From Fibrella arboris (GTDB lineage: Bacteria > Bacteroidota > Bacteroidia > Cytophagales > Spirosomataceae), in NCBI RefSeq assembly GCF_041321095.1, contig NZ_JBGGWE010000001.1:186001-250000 (forward strand): a stretch of DNA of 64,000 nt, written 5' to 3'. Made by a program: the position numbers and the translations under genes. Below the pieces are notes generated by a model that was given only the letters and a program-made list of their open reading frames with translations, was not told where the DNA came from and did no database searches. Positions 1 through 7,819 of the stretch are shown in pieces; positions within the stretch are counted from its first letter, which is position 1, and every line of letters starts with the position of its first letter.

Positions 1-721
1 CGAGCGACGGCTGGGCAGTGAACACATTATCGACCTCGTGGATCATGCCGTTCTCCGAAAAAATATCTTTCTCCAGTACTTTGGCGTTCAGCACGTTGAA
101 GCCCGAATAGGTAACATCCGGGAAGAAATAGTTGTAATCGTAGGCCGACAAACCGCGCTGCCCGAAATAATCGTCGGTGAAGTACGTAATATGCTTGTTG
201 TTATTGTCGGCGCTGACATACGCGTTTCCGTTCCGGTTGGCAGCAACGGCTTTGACTGCCGAGCCGGCCTGCGTTTCGTCGGTATAGAAACCAGTATACT
301 GAGCGGTTCTGCGGCGAAATGCTTTCGACGGCACCCACCCCGTTCCTGCCTGATAATCGTCGAGCCGATCTTTGGCAAACGCGTTATAGACCAGCATGTA
401 CTGCACAATCTCCCGCGCTTTGGCCGAATCGATCTGGCTAATGTTCAGATTATTTTTCTGGTAATACGATTTGAATGCATCGTCATTGGGCGCAAACAAC
501 GTCCAGTAGCCTGCGCTGCTCAGCGTTTTCTGGTAGCCACTTTTGTCAATGAGGGCAAGCAGACTGGTAAAACGGCCTTTGCTTTGTAGCTGCTGGTAAA
601 TGGGCGGCGCTAACCCTTCAGGCCGGGCATAGACATCGTCGAATTGCTTTTTCGAACAACTGCTTATAGCGGCTACCCCCAGAATTACCAGAAAGAAGTA
701 ACGTATAGGTTTGTGCATCAT
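1..721 (-). CDS. Fasciclin-domain lipoprotein, partial (C-terminus beyond window edge)
   Basis: Reading frame runs from an ATG pair at 721/718 to the left edge with no stop, so only the first 240 codons are present. The N-terminus is a lipoprotein signal (positively charged start, hydrophobic stretch, AISSC lipobox with Cys near residue 22). The rest matches a FAS1/fasciclin domain: YWTLFAPNDDAF near the start of the domain and the closing motif GMIHEVDNV just before the window edge, equivalent to the usual NG-IH-ID block. FAS1 proteins are extracellular or outer-surface adhesion modules; in Bacteroidota such lipoproteins often accompany SusC/D-like or surface polysaccharide systems, which cannot be judged here because the downstream side is missing. 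The specific ligand is unknown. Confidence 0.85.
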   Translation of the reverse strand, partial: MMHKPIRYFFLVILGVAAISSCSKKQFDDVYARPEGLAPPIYQQLQSKGRFTSLLALIDKSGYQKTLSSAGYWTLFAPNDDAFKSYYQKNNLNISQIDSAKAREIVQYMLVYNAFAKDRLDDYQAGTGWVPSKAFRRRTAQYTGFYTDETQAGSAVKAVAANRNGNAYVSADNNNKHITYFTDDYFGQRGLSAYDYNYFFPDVTYSGFNVLNAKVLEKDIFSENGMIHEVDNVFTAQPSL

Positions 722-1102
722 AGTCTACTGTCGAACTGTTGGGAACCGTTGCTATCAGATGGTAGTCTGATGCGCTCTCAGATCTGATGGGCAGGTCGTT
801 GGTAGCGACGATACCCGATCTGGTGAGCTTGCAATAAATACTGTTTTTAATCCCAAATTAAATCGACAATAGCCGCGTAGCCTCCCTGCTCTCTCCTGCT
901 ATTTCTACTTTTTATAAGGAAAATAGTATTCTCTGAATCATATCCTACGGCCTTTACACTGTATTTTGACCATTTACAGGTATTTTGACCTCTTTTACGA
1001 ACAAAAAAAATTGCTTTGGTCGACAGATATATAATCTATAGATAAAGGTGATAATTTGATTTATACATGTCTTCTTCAAACAGAAACAGCCGTCCGCTTT
1101 GG
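722..1102. other. Intergenic stretch without a supported gene
   Basis: AT-richer than its surroundings. It holds a short direct repeat (TATTTTGACC at about 961 and 980) and poly-A near 1003. No frame shows coding character, and no clear TAnnTTTG promoter for the fasciclin gene could be picked; a weak candidate lies near 853 on the minus strand. Confidence 0.5.
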
Positions 1103-1336
1103 TTAGCCGTAAAACTGGAAATAGATAAACTGGTTCGAGGTGAAGGCAGGGCTTTCTCTTAAAAATCAAAGCGGTGCTTCACCGGCCCATCGGGCCACAA
1201 CACCGGTTTTCTATGAGAAAGCCCTGCCCGAACAGGTACGTCAGGAAGGTGATGAGTCCGATGAGCAGGAAAAAACGGGGCGTATTGCGCGTGGGAATGG
1301 TCAGGTACGTTGGGTACGTTACTTCTTTGTCGAGCT
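1103..1336 (-). pseudogene. Fragment: duplicated 3' end of an MBOAT gene, interrupted by an 84-bp insert
   Basis: Reading the minus strand, positions 1336-1229 and 1144-1103 encode TYLTIPTR-TPRFF, then LLIGLITFLTYLFG, then FTSNQFIYFQF. The same peptides form the C-terminus of the intact MBOAT gene at 1798-3321 (minus). Nucleotide identity is around 80 percent, so this is an old copy or the tail of a lost paralogue rather than a recent duplication. The original stop is lost (TAC in place of TAG) and the frame ends two codons later at TAA 1103-1105. An 84-bp palindromic element splits the fragment. No start or upstream domain remains, so it is not functional as an acyltransferase. Confidence 0.85.
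1145..1228. repeat. 84-bp palindromic element (MITE/REP-like) inserted in the MBOAT fragment
   Basis: Ends are a perfect 14-bp inverted repeat, GGCAGGGCTTTCTC at 1145-1158 and GAGAAAGCCCTGCC at 1215-1228. The interior is a weaker hairpin around ACCGGCCCATCGGGCC. Comparison with the uninterrupted homologous sequence at 1830-1840 shows exactly where it went in, between GGTGAA and CGAACAGG. No coding capacity. Whether it was mobilised by a transposase in trans is inference. Confidence 0.7.
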
Positions 1337-1346
1337 GAAAAATATA

Positions 1347-1574
1347 CTACTTCTCATTTTTTGCTGCTTCAGCCGCCATAATCGTTGCTAATGTCAGGTA
1401 TGTGCCTTCGTTTGCAGCCCAACGATTGCCCGACTCGTCCAGCTCGGCAGTTGAATGAGCATTTTTGATTGCCCGGATTTTACGAGTTGAGGGCTTCACT
1501 ACCTTGTTGTCCACTGATTTGAGCACAACGGTCTCTTTCTTTTCGACTGGCTGGTCGGCAACTAATTGGTCGAA
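1347..1574 (-). pseudogene. C-terminal fragment of a probable antitoxin-like protein
   Basis: A 75-codon open frame without a start codon, bounded upstream by TAA at 1575-1577 and ending at TAG 1347-1349. It contains VDNKVVKPSTRKIRAIKNA and RWAANEGTYLTLATIMAAEAA, which look like genuine protein sequence. It lies directly downstream of, and in the same frame as, the tail of a BrnT-like toxin remnant, the place where the antitoxin would be expected. I do not recognise the family; antitoxin identity is inferred from position only. Confidence 0.5.
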
Positions 1575-1779
1575 TTAGGCCATTCCGTATCGAAAAACAA
1601 CGTATAGCAATCTATGTTGATTGCTTTTCCCTATGGCATGGTACGCTATCCACTCTACCAGGCAGCGCGCTAAAGTATGGGTCTGTAAACAGGCTTTCAA
1701 CCTCAGCAATACTATTTCCTCGCTCAGGATAGCCATCAATTATATGGCGTGTATTTCCATTATCCCATTGAAATTGCAT
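1575..1779 (-). pseudogene. Degenerate BrnT-like toxin gene
   Basis: ATG at 1777-1779 opens MQFQWDNGNTRHII, then YPERGNSIAEVESLFTDP, the typical beginning of Bacteroidota BrnT-type RNase toxins (FxWDxxNxxHI followed by an EEVExLFxDP helix). The frame ends early at TAG 1612-1614 after 55 residues. The expected next strand, SNQHRLLYVVF, is present in another frame and stops at 1575-1577, so a deletion or frameshift removed the middle and the catalytic C-terminal half is missing. The toxin cannot be active in this form. BrnT assignment rests on pattern recognition, not a search. Confidence 0.6.
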
Positions 1780-1797
1780 AGTCCACGTTATACAATG

Positions 1798-3321
1798 CTA
1801 AAACTGGAAGTAGATGAACTGATTTGAGGTGAAAACCCCGAACAGGTACGTCAGGAAGCAGATGAGGCCGATCAGCCCGAAGAAGCGGGGTGTGCTGCGC
1901 GTCGGAATGGTCAGGTACGTGGCTTCTTTGACCAGCAGGAACGCAATAAGGGCCAGACTAAACCACATTTCGGTGGTGTTCATCGGCGTTTGAATCGGCT
2001 CAAAAATGGACAACGTACCTATCTTTTTCAGAATCAGAAAAGCGGACCTGACACTGGTAGCGCGGAAGAAAATCCAGGTGAGCATGACCAGCGCAAACGT
2101 GATCAGTACATTGCCGACATGCCAGATCCGGCCGCCAACGCCCTGTAACACAACGTTTCGCGTCTCGGCCCTACGCCCCCCGCCCCCCGGCCAGTGTTTA
2201 TCGCGCAGGCCAGCCGCCACCTGGTAAACGCCGTGCAGACCGCCCCAGATCACGTAGGTCCAGTTGGCCCCATGCCAGAGGCCGGAAGCCAGAAAGACGA
2301 TCATCTGATTCAGGTTGCGCCGAAATTCACCTTTCCGGTTGCCCCCTAGCGGAATGTAGAGGTAATCGCGAAACCAGGTGGAGAGCGAGAGGTGCCAGCG
2401 CCGCCAGAACTCGGTGATGGAGTTGGCCATGTAGGGCGCTTTAAAATTCTCCATCAGGTTGAAACCCATCACCCGCGCCGCGCCAATGGCAATGTCGGAG
2501 TAGCCCGAGAAGTCGCAATAGATCTGGAAAGTGAAAAAGAACGTGGCGACCAGCAGGCTCAGCCCGTTGTGTGATTCGGGATCGTTAAAGGCCGGGCCAG
2601 CCATCATCACCAGCCGATCGGCAATGACCACTTTCTTGAAAAAACCGAAGGCCATGCGCATCAGCCCCGCCTTGATGTTCTCGAAATTATAGGCAAAATG
2701 CGCGTGGAACTGGTGCAGCACGTTCTGCGGACGCTCAATAGGCCCCGCTACCAGTTGCGGATAGAACATGACATACAGCGCGTAGATGCCGAAATGCCGC
2801 TCTGCCTTCTGGTTGCCCCGGTACACTTCGATGGTGTAGCTCATGGCCTGAAACGTATGAAACGACAACCCCACCGGCAGGATGCTCATGTTGTCTTTGA
2901 ACGACGAAATACCGCTCTGCCCAAACACCTCGATCACCTTCACGAAGACCCGGTTGGCCAGGTACGTTACCTTTTGCGCTGGACCCGGTAAGTGTAGGTG
3001 ATCGAACAGCCAGGCGACATTTTCGGTAAAGAAACCGAGGTATTTAAAGAACGCCAGAATGCCAACGTTCGAGATCAACGATAGGATCAACAGCCATTTA
3101 CGCCTGGACCCAACCGGCGTTTTTTCCAGCCAGATACCCGCGATATAGTCGATCACGATGGTCAGGAACAGGATAAAAATGTAGGTCGGCTGGAAAACCG
3201 CGTAGAAATAGCAGGACGCAATCAGCAGCAACGACCAGCGCCCGTTTCCTTTCGGCAGGCTGTAGTAGGTTAGCGTTACGGCTGTAAAGAACAGAAGAAA
3301 CTGAAGCGAATTAAAGAGCAT
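1798..3321 (-). CDS. MBOAT family O-acyltransferase (AlgI-like)
   Basis: 507 residues, usual length for the AlgI/DltB-like branch of membrane-bound O-acyltransferases, with about ten membrane segments. Family signatures are visible: IYCDFSGYSDIAIG near residue 267, FWRRWHLSLSTWFRDYLYIPLGG near 305-327 and the catalytic-histidine block SGLWHGANWTY with His350. These enzymes move acyl groups, usually acetyl, across the membrane onto exported polysaccharides. The SGNH-fold partner (AlgJ/AlgX type) that normally completes the reaction is not beside it. The start at 3321 puts a hydrophobic first helix immediately after Met. A damaged copy of its 3' end lies 0.5 kb downstream. Substrate is unknown. 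Confidence 0.9.
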   Translation of the reverse strand: MLFNSLQFLLFFTAVTLTYYSLPKGNGRWSLLLIASCYFYAVFQPTYIFILFLTIVIDYIAGIWLEKTPVGSRRKWLLILSLISNVGILAFFKYLGFFTENVAWLFDHLHLPGPAQKVTYLANRVFVKVIEVFGQSGISSFKDNMSILPVGLSFHTFQAMSYTIEVYRGNQKAERHFGIYALYVMFYPQLVAGPIERPQNVLHQFHAHFAYNFENIKAGLMRMAFGFFKKVVIADRLVMMAGPAFNDPESHNGLSLLVATFFFTFQIYCDFSGYSDIAIGAARVMGFNLMENFKAPYMANSITEFWRRWHLSLSTWFRDYLYIPLGGNRKGEFRRNLNQMIVFLASGLWHGANWTYVIWGGLHGVYQVAAGLRDKHWPGGGGRRAETRNVVLQGVGGRIWHVGNVLITFALVMLTWIFFRATSVRSAFLILKKIGTLSIFEPIQTPMNTTEMWFSLALIAFLLVKEATYLTIPTRSTPRFFGLIGLICFLTYLFGVFTSNQFIYFQF

Positions 3322-3532
3322 GGCGGTGGGCAGAGAACCAGTCAGTATATCAGCGATTCACAATAAACAGACTAGCAATAGGCATCGCGAGGATAGCACC
3401 AACGGCGTCAGACGCAAAGCAGTTGGAGCTAAATCGCCGTAAAAATAGCCGTTTCCGTGACTTGTCGCCCCGCAATTTAGCCAGGTGCGCGTTTCAAAGG
3501 GTTCAGAAAGAACATTCTGTGTACTGGCCTGT

Positions 3533-3540
3533 TATCTTTG
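3533..3540 (+). promoter_or_regulatory. Bacteroidota -7 box (TATCTTTG) for kup
   Basis: Exact TAnnTTTG match 47 bases before the chosen kup ATG (3588). It falls inside the in-frame extension upstream of that ATG, which argues the extension is untranslated leader. No convincing -33 TTTG was seen. Confidence 0.55.
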
Positions 3541-3587
3541 CGCGCGCTTCAGCCACTGTCAGCCACCGACAGTGCTTATCTGCTTCT

Positions 3588-5540
3588 ATGGAAGACAAAA
3601 AACACCTGGATACCGTTACCGCCGCCGGCTTATTGGTGGCTTTCGGTATCATTTACGGCGACATTGGTACGTCGCCGCTCTATACACTCCGCGCTATTGT
3701 TGGCCCGACCAGTGTCATCAACGCCGATGTTGTCCGGGGAGCCCTCTCTTGCATCTTCTGGACGTTAACCCTCCAGACCACCGTCAAGTACGTAATCCTG
3801 ATTCTCCGGGCCGACAACCGGGGTGAGGGAGGAATTTTTGCGCTCTACGCCCTGGTTCGCCGTCATGCGCGCTGGCTTACGTTACCCGCCATCATTGGTG
3901 GATCAGCCCTGCTGGCCGACGGGATCATTACGCCGCCTATTTCGGTCACTTCAGCTGTGGAAGGAATCCGGCAACTCTACCCGGTCATTACCGAAACGGA
4001 GATTGTTACCATTGTCGTGGGCATTCTAACCGTCCTGTTTCTGATTCAGGCCTTCGGTACCAGTGTAGTCGGCACCGCTTTTGGGCCGGTCATGCTGGTC
4101 TGGTTCGGTATGCTGGGTATTCTGGGCATCATGAGCATTGCCCATGACCCAACCATTTTCGCATCACTCAATCCATACTACGCCTACGAACTGCTGGTCG
4201 ACTATCCGGGTGGTTTCTGGTTATTAGGGTCGGTTTTCCTTTGTACTACCGGGGCCGAAGCGTTGTACTCGGATATGGGCCATTGTGGGCGGAAGAACAT
4301 TCGGGTAAGCTGGGTCTTTGTTAAAACCTGTCTGTTGCTCAACTATTTCGGACAGGGTGTCTGGCTGCTTCATCACGCCGGTGAAAACCTCAACAACCGG
4401 ATTCCTTTTTATCAGTTGATGCCAGCGGGTTTCCTGACGATCGGGATCATCATTGCCACAGCGGCCACCGTCATTGCCTCACAGGCGCTGATCAGCGGCT
4501 CATTCACGCTGATCAGCGAAGCTATCCGCCTGAACTTCTGGCCTAAAGTGCGGCTGCGTTATCCGTCGGCTCAGAAAGGTCAGCTTTACGTACCCAGCAT
4601 TAACCTCCTGCTGTGGATGGGCTGCGTGGGCATCGTGCTCTATTTCCGTGAGTCGAGCAACATGGAAGCGGCCTACGGCCTGGCCATCACCCTGACCATG
4701 CTGATGACCACTATGCTGATGGCCTATTACCTCTACAGCAAGAAGTACCAGGCCTGGGGCGTTGTGCTGTTCCTGACGGTTTATCTGGCCATTGAAGGCT
4801 CATTCCTGGTCGCCAACCTCATCAAGTTCCCGCATGGTGGGTACGTATCGCTGATGATTGGGGCTACCATCGCGGGCGTGATGTATATCTGGCTGCAAGC
4901 CTTCCAGATCAAGCTGCGGTTGACCGAATACGTGCGTATCGACCACTACCTGCAATCACTGAAAGAACTTAGCCGCGACATCAGTATCCCGAAATACGCT
5001 ACGCATCTGGTGTTTATGAGCAATGCGGCCCGGCAGTCGGAGATTGAATCGAAAGTGATCTATTCGATCTTCCAGAAACGCCCCAAACGCGCTGACATCT
5101 ACTGGTTTGTGCACGTCGACACCACCGATGATCCGTACACGATGGAATACAAGGTGAACACCATTGCGCCCGACGATGCCTACAAAATTACGTTCAAGCT
5201 CGGTTTCCGGGTCGAGCAGCGGATCAACCTGTTTCTGCGAAAGGTGATCGAAGACATGGTGCGGCACAAAGAAGTGGACATCACGAGCCGGTACGAATCG
5301 CTGAACCGGCAGAACGTCATTGGCGACTTCCGGTTTGTTGTGCTCGAAAAATTCCTGTCGTACGAAAACGATCTGTCGACCTTCGAGCGGATCATTATGA
5401 ACGCCTACTTCTCGATCAAAGCGTTCACCACGCCCGAAGACCGCTGGTTCGGCCTCGACAGCAGCTCGGTGAAAGTCGAGAAGGTACCGCTCGTCATCCG
5501 TCCAATCGAAAACATTTCTCTCAAACGCATTCCATCGTAG
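3588..5540 (+). CDS. kup: Kup-type low-affinity potassium transporter
   Basis: 650 residues from ATG 3588; the frame is open back to 3423 but the extra 55 residues are basic, non-conserved and contain the TATCTTTG promoter box, so they are excluded. The Kup signature GDIGTSPLYTLR comes in the first transmembrane segment, followed by ADGIITPPISVTSAVEG. About twelve membrane helices span roughly residues 15-440, then a soluble C-terminal domain of about 200 residues, as in E. coli Kup. It imports K+ with protons across the inner membrane. It is divergent from the MBOAT gene. A stem-loop starts at its stop codon. Confidence 0.95.
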   Translation: MEDKKHLDTVTAAGLLVAFGIIYGDIGTSPLYTLRAIVGPTSVINADVVRGALSCIFWTLTLQTTVKYVILILRADNRGEGGIFALYALVRRHARWLTLPAIIGGSALLADGIITPPISVTSAVEGIRQLYPVITETEIVTIVVGILTVLFLIQAFGTSVVGTAFGPVMLVWFGMLGILGIMSIAHDPTIFASLNPYYAYELLVDYPGGFWLLGSVFLCTTGAEALYSDMGHCGRKNIRVSWVFVKTCLLLNYFGQGVWLLHHAGENLNNRIPFYQLMPAGFLTIGIIIATAATVIASQALISGSFTLISEAIRLNFWPKVRLRYPSAQKGQLYVPSINLLLWMGCVGIVLYFRESSNMEAAYGLAITLTMLMTTMLMAYYLYSKKYQAWGVVLFLTVYLAIEGSFLVANLIKFPHGGYVSLMIGATIAGVMYIWLQAFQIKLRLTEYVRIDHYLQSLKELSRDISIPKYATHLVFMSNAARQSEIESKVIYSIFQKRPKRADIYWFVHVDTTDDPYTMEYKVNTIAPDDAYKITFKLGFRVEQRINLFLRKVIEDMVRHKEVDITSRYESLNRQNVIGDFRFVVLEKFLSYENDLSTFERIIMNAYFSIKAFTTPEDRWFGLDSSSVKVEKVPLVIRPIENISLKRIPS

Positions 5541-5625
5541 AGACGCAATATTTTGCGTCTCACTGGCGTCAGCAATGCTGTATCTACAGCACCTACCGGC
5601 GGTGAGACGCAATATTTTGCGTCTC
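5540..5625. repeat. Two copies of a GAGACGC palindrome
   Basis: GAGACGCAA-TATT-TTGCGTCTC occurs at 5540-5561 and again at 5604-5625; each copy is a perfect 9-bp stem hairpin. A third, variant copy with the same flank (CGTCAGCAAT) is at 6722-6741. The first overlaps the last base of the kup stop codon. Confidence 0.8.
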
Positions 5626-5645
5626 TACACACACATCGTTAACTA

Positions 5646-6707
5646 ATGAAACTTCTCATTACCGGCGGGGCCGGATTCGTTGGGTCAGCGCTGGCCATCG
5701 CCCTTAAGAAGAACTACCCCGATTATACCATCTATTGCCTGGATAACCTGAAACGCCGGGGTTCGGAACTGAACATTTCGCGGCTGAAACAGGCAGGTGT
5801 TGAGTTTGTGCATGGCGACATTCGGAGTAAGGAGGATTTCGACGCGCTCCCCGCCGTTGATACGGTGATCGAAGCCTCGGCCGAACCATCGGTACTGGCT
5901 GGCCTGGATGGTACGCCGGACTACCTGATCAACACGAACCTATTCGGAACGGTCAACTGCCTCAACTACGCGCTGAAACACAAAGCTGCCTTCATCTTTC
6001 TCTCGACCAGCCGGATTTACCCGATCAAGGCGCTGGAAACGCTGAACTTCAAAGAAGGCGAAACCCGCTTTGAACTCACTGACGATCAGCCCATTCCGGG
6101 CGTGTCGAGCAACGGCATTGCCGAGAATTTCCCGCTCGACGGTGCCCGGTCGCTCTACGGCACTACCAAACTGGCCTCGGAACTGTTGATTCAGGAGTAC
6201 AACGAGTTCTACGGCCTGAAAACCGTAATTAACCGTTGTGGCGTCATTACCGGTCCGTGGCAGATGGGCAAGATCGATCAGGGCGTGATGGTGCTGTGGA
6301 TTGCCAAGCACTATTTCGAGCAGCAACTGGCCTATATCGGCTACGGCGGCACCGGCAAACAAACCCGCGACATGCTGCACGTCGACGATCTTTACCGCCT
6401 CATCGATTTCCAGCTCCACAACCTCGACGTGGTGAACGGCGAGATTCTGAACGCGGGTGGCGGTAACGAAAGCAGCGCCTCATTACAGGAGTTGACCAAA
6501 ATCTGTCAGGAAATAACGGGCAAAACTATCCCGATCCGCGAAGTAGCCGAAAACCGCGCCGCCGACATCCGCCTCTACATCACCGATAACACCAAGGTAA
6601 CGGCCCTCACCGGCTGGAAACCCGAAAAAGGCATGCGCGAAATCGTCTCCGACATCCACGCCTGGCTAGACGCCAACCGCGAAGCCCTCGAGCCGATCCT
6701 GAAATAA
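5646..6707 (+). CDS. NAD-dependent epimerase/dehydratase (CDP-paratose 2-epimerase-like SDR)
   Basis: 353 residues, extended short-chain dehydrogenase. The Rossmann motif TGGAGFVG is at residues 6-13 and the catalytic Tyr-x3-Lys pair is Y171/K175 (YGTTKLASE), with the serine/threonine strand LSTSR near 119-123. The stretch EASAEPSVLAG plus NTNLFGTVN resembles CDP-paratose/tyvelose 2-epimerases, enzymes acting on nucleotide sugars for surface polysaccharide. Substrate is inferred only. It sits alone, 105 bases after kup with GAGACGC repeats on both sides. Confidence 0.85.
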   Translation: MKLLITGGAGFVGSALAIALKKNYPDYTIYCLDNLKRRGSELNISRLKQAGVEFVHGDIRSKEDFDALPAVDTVIEASAEPSVLAGLDGTPDYLINTNLFGTVNCLNYALKHKAAFIFLSTSRIYPIKALETLNFKEGETRFELTDDQPIPGVSSNGIAENFPLDGARSLYGTTKLASELLIQEYNEFYGLKTVINRCGVITGPWQMGKIDQGVMVLWIAKHYFEQQLAYIGYGGTGKQTRDMLHVDDLYRLIDFQLHNLDVVNGEILNAGGGNESSASLQELTKICQEITGKTIPIREVAENRAADIRLYITDNTKVTALTGWKPEKGMREIVSDIHAWLDANREALEPILK

Positions 6708-6721
6708 TGTAATAACATGTA

Positions 6722-6741
6722 GAGACGCATACTTGCGTCTT
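6722..6741. repeat. Third GAGACGC palindrome copy
   Basis: GAGACGCATACTTGCGTCTT, followed like the copy at 5540 by a CGTCAGCAAT block. Imperfect relative to the first two copies. Confidence 0.6.
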
Positions 6742-6782
6742 ACACGCGTCAGCAATACGCGAAATACAATCACACCCCACCC

Positions 6783-6830
6783 AAACGGGTGCTGTACCTG
6801 AACCATGTGTTCGGCTACAGCACCCGTTTT
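6783..6830. terminator. Bidirectional terminator between convergent genes
   Basis: Stem AAACGGGTGCTGTA (6783-6796) pairs with TACAGCACCCGTTT (6816-6829), 19-base loop, with T-runs on both outer sides. It separates the epimerase gene from the convergent inositol phosphatase gene. Confidence 0.8.
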
Positions 6831-6846
6831 GTTGCTAGCAACGTAC

Positions 6847-7665
6847 CTACTCCGATTTACCCCAATACTCGCCAATAATGCCAAGCAGTTCGGGTTGAAC
6901 GGCGCAACCGGCTACGACGTCGCCGCCGAACAGGGTAGTGTCGCCCCCTTCAAAGTCGGTGACGATGCCGCCTGCTTCGCGTACGAGGCACATGCCCGCC
7001 GCCATATCCCACGATTTGAGGTTGTACTCAAAAAACGCTTCAAATCGGCCAGCGGCCACGTAGGCCAGATCAATCGCCGCCGAGCCCATGCGGCGCAGGC
7101 CGTGGGTACGTTGCATTAGTTGCTCCAGTATCTGCAAATACGGCTGCATCTGCTCAAAGCGATAATACGGGAAACCCGTCGCAATCAGGCCATCGGCGAG
7201 CTTTTGTGCGCCTGAGACACGCATGGGTTGCTCGTCACCGCCACCAACACTGAGCCACGCGCCCAGTCCTTCAACGGCTGAAAAGCATTCGTCGCGGTTC
7301 GGGTCATAGACTACGCCGGCAATTGGGCGATTTCCCTGCGCCAGGCCGATGCTCACGGCGAAAATGGGTAGTCCGTGAATAAAGTTGGTCGTTCCGTCGA
7401 GCGGGTCAATGATCCAGTTCAGGCCAGTCTTGTCAGCCTGATCGGTGGTGCCTTCTTCGGTGATGAAACCGGCTTCGGGAAGCAGCGCGTGCAACTTGGG
7501 CACCAGCATCTTCTCGCATTCCTTGTCGACGTACGAGACCAGGTCGTTCAGGCCTTTATATTCAATAGCATCGAGGCTGAATTTGTGGCGTTCGACCAGC
7601 AGGAACGTACCTGCTTCGCGCGCAATCGCGTTAAGCCTGGCGCGAAAATTTGGTGAAAAAGTCAT
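6847..7665 (-). CDS. Inositol monophosphatase family protein
   Basis: 272 residues, usual length. Metal-binding motifs of the IMPase superfamily are present: EE at 70-71, the hallmark DPLDGTTNF at 87-95, and SWDMAAG near residue 219. Such enzymes remove phosphate from myo-inositol 1-phosphate or related substrates (SuhB in E. coli, also 3'-phosphoadenosine phosphatases in close relatives) with Mg2+. Cytoplasmic. Single gene, convergent with the epimerase. The exact substrate cannot be told from sequence alone. Confidence 0.9.
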   Translation of the reverse strand: MTFSPNFRARLNAIAREAGTFLLVERHKFSLDAIEYKGLNDLVSYVDKECEKMLVPKLHALLPEAGFITEEGTTDQADKTGLNWIIDPLDGTTNFIHGLPIFAVSIGLAQGNRPIAGVVYDPNRDECFSAVEGLGAWLSVGGGDEQPMRVSGAQKLADGLIATGFPYYRFEQMQPYLQILEQLMQRTHGLRRMGSAAIDLAYVAAGRFEAFFEYNLKSWDMAAGMCLVREAGGIVTDFEGGDTTLFGGDVVAGCAVQPELLGIIGEYWGKSE

Positions 7666-7696
7666 AAATCAGTTTATCCACTTTAGGATACTAAAA

Positions 7697-7814
7697 TGCT
7701 TCGCGCTATACGCCCTTCGACAAGCTCAGGGTGACGTTCTTACCCAAGTTCATCATGCACCTGCTTGAATGAGTTATCACCTTGAGCTTGTCGAAGGGCG
7801 TATAGCGCGAAGCA
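7697..7814. repeat. Long inverted repeat, 38-bp arms
   Basis: Arms 7697-7734 and 7777-7814 are complementary apart from one mismatch and begin TGCTTCGCGCTATACGCCC. The inner part CCTTCGACAAGCTCAGG is a stretch I recall as common in other bacterial intergenic palindromes. It lies between two minus-strand genes. Confidence 0.85.
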
Positions 7815-7819
7815 ATACG

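Noticed and set aside
1140..1391. Plus-strand open frame of 83 codons near the MBOAT fragment
   Set aside because: Runs through the 84-bp palindrome and antisense to the MBOAT fragment, so chance reading.
3423..3587. Longer N-terminus for Kup
   Set aside because: Non-conserved and contains a TATCTTTG promoter box; the conserved protein begins at 3588.
4956..5612. Long minus-strand open frame (218 codons) inside kup
   Set aside because: Antisense shadow of the conserved Kup C-terminal domain; no family resemblance and GC-driven codon pattern.
5646..6707. Specific assignment of the epimerase as RfbE
   Set aside because: Only general likeness to CDP-paratose 2-epimerase; no O-antigen genes adjacent to support the substrate.
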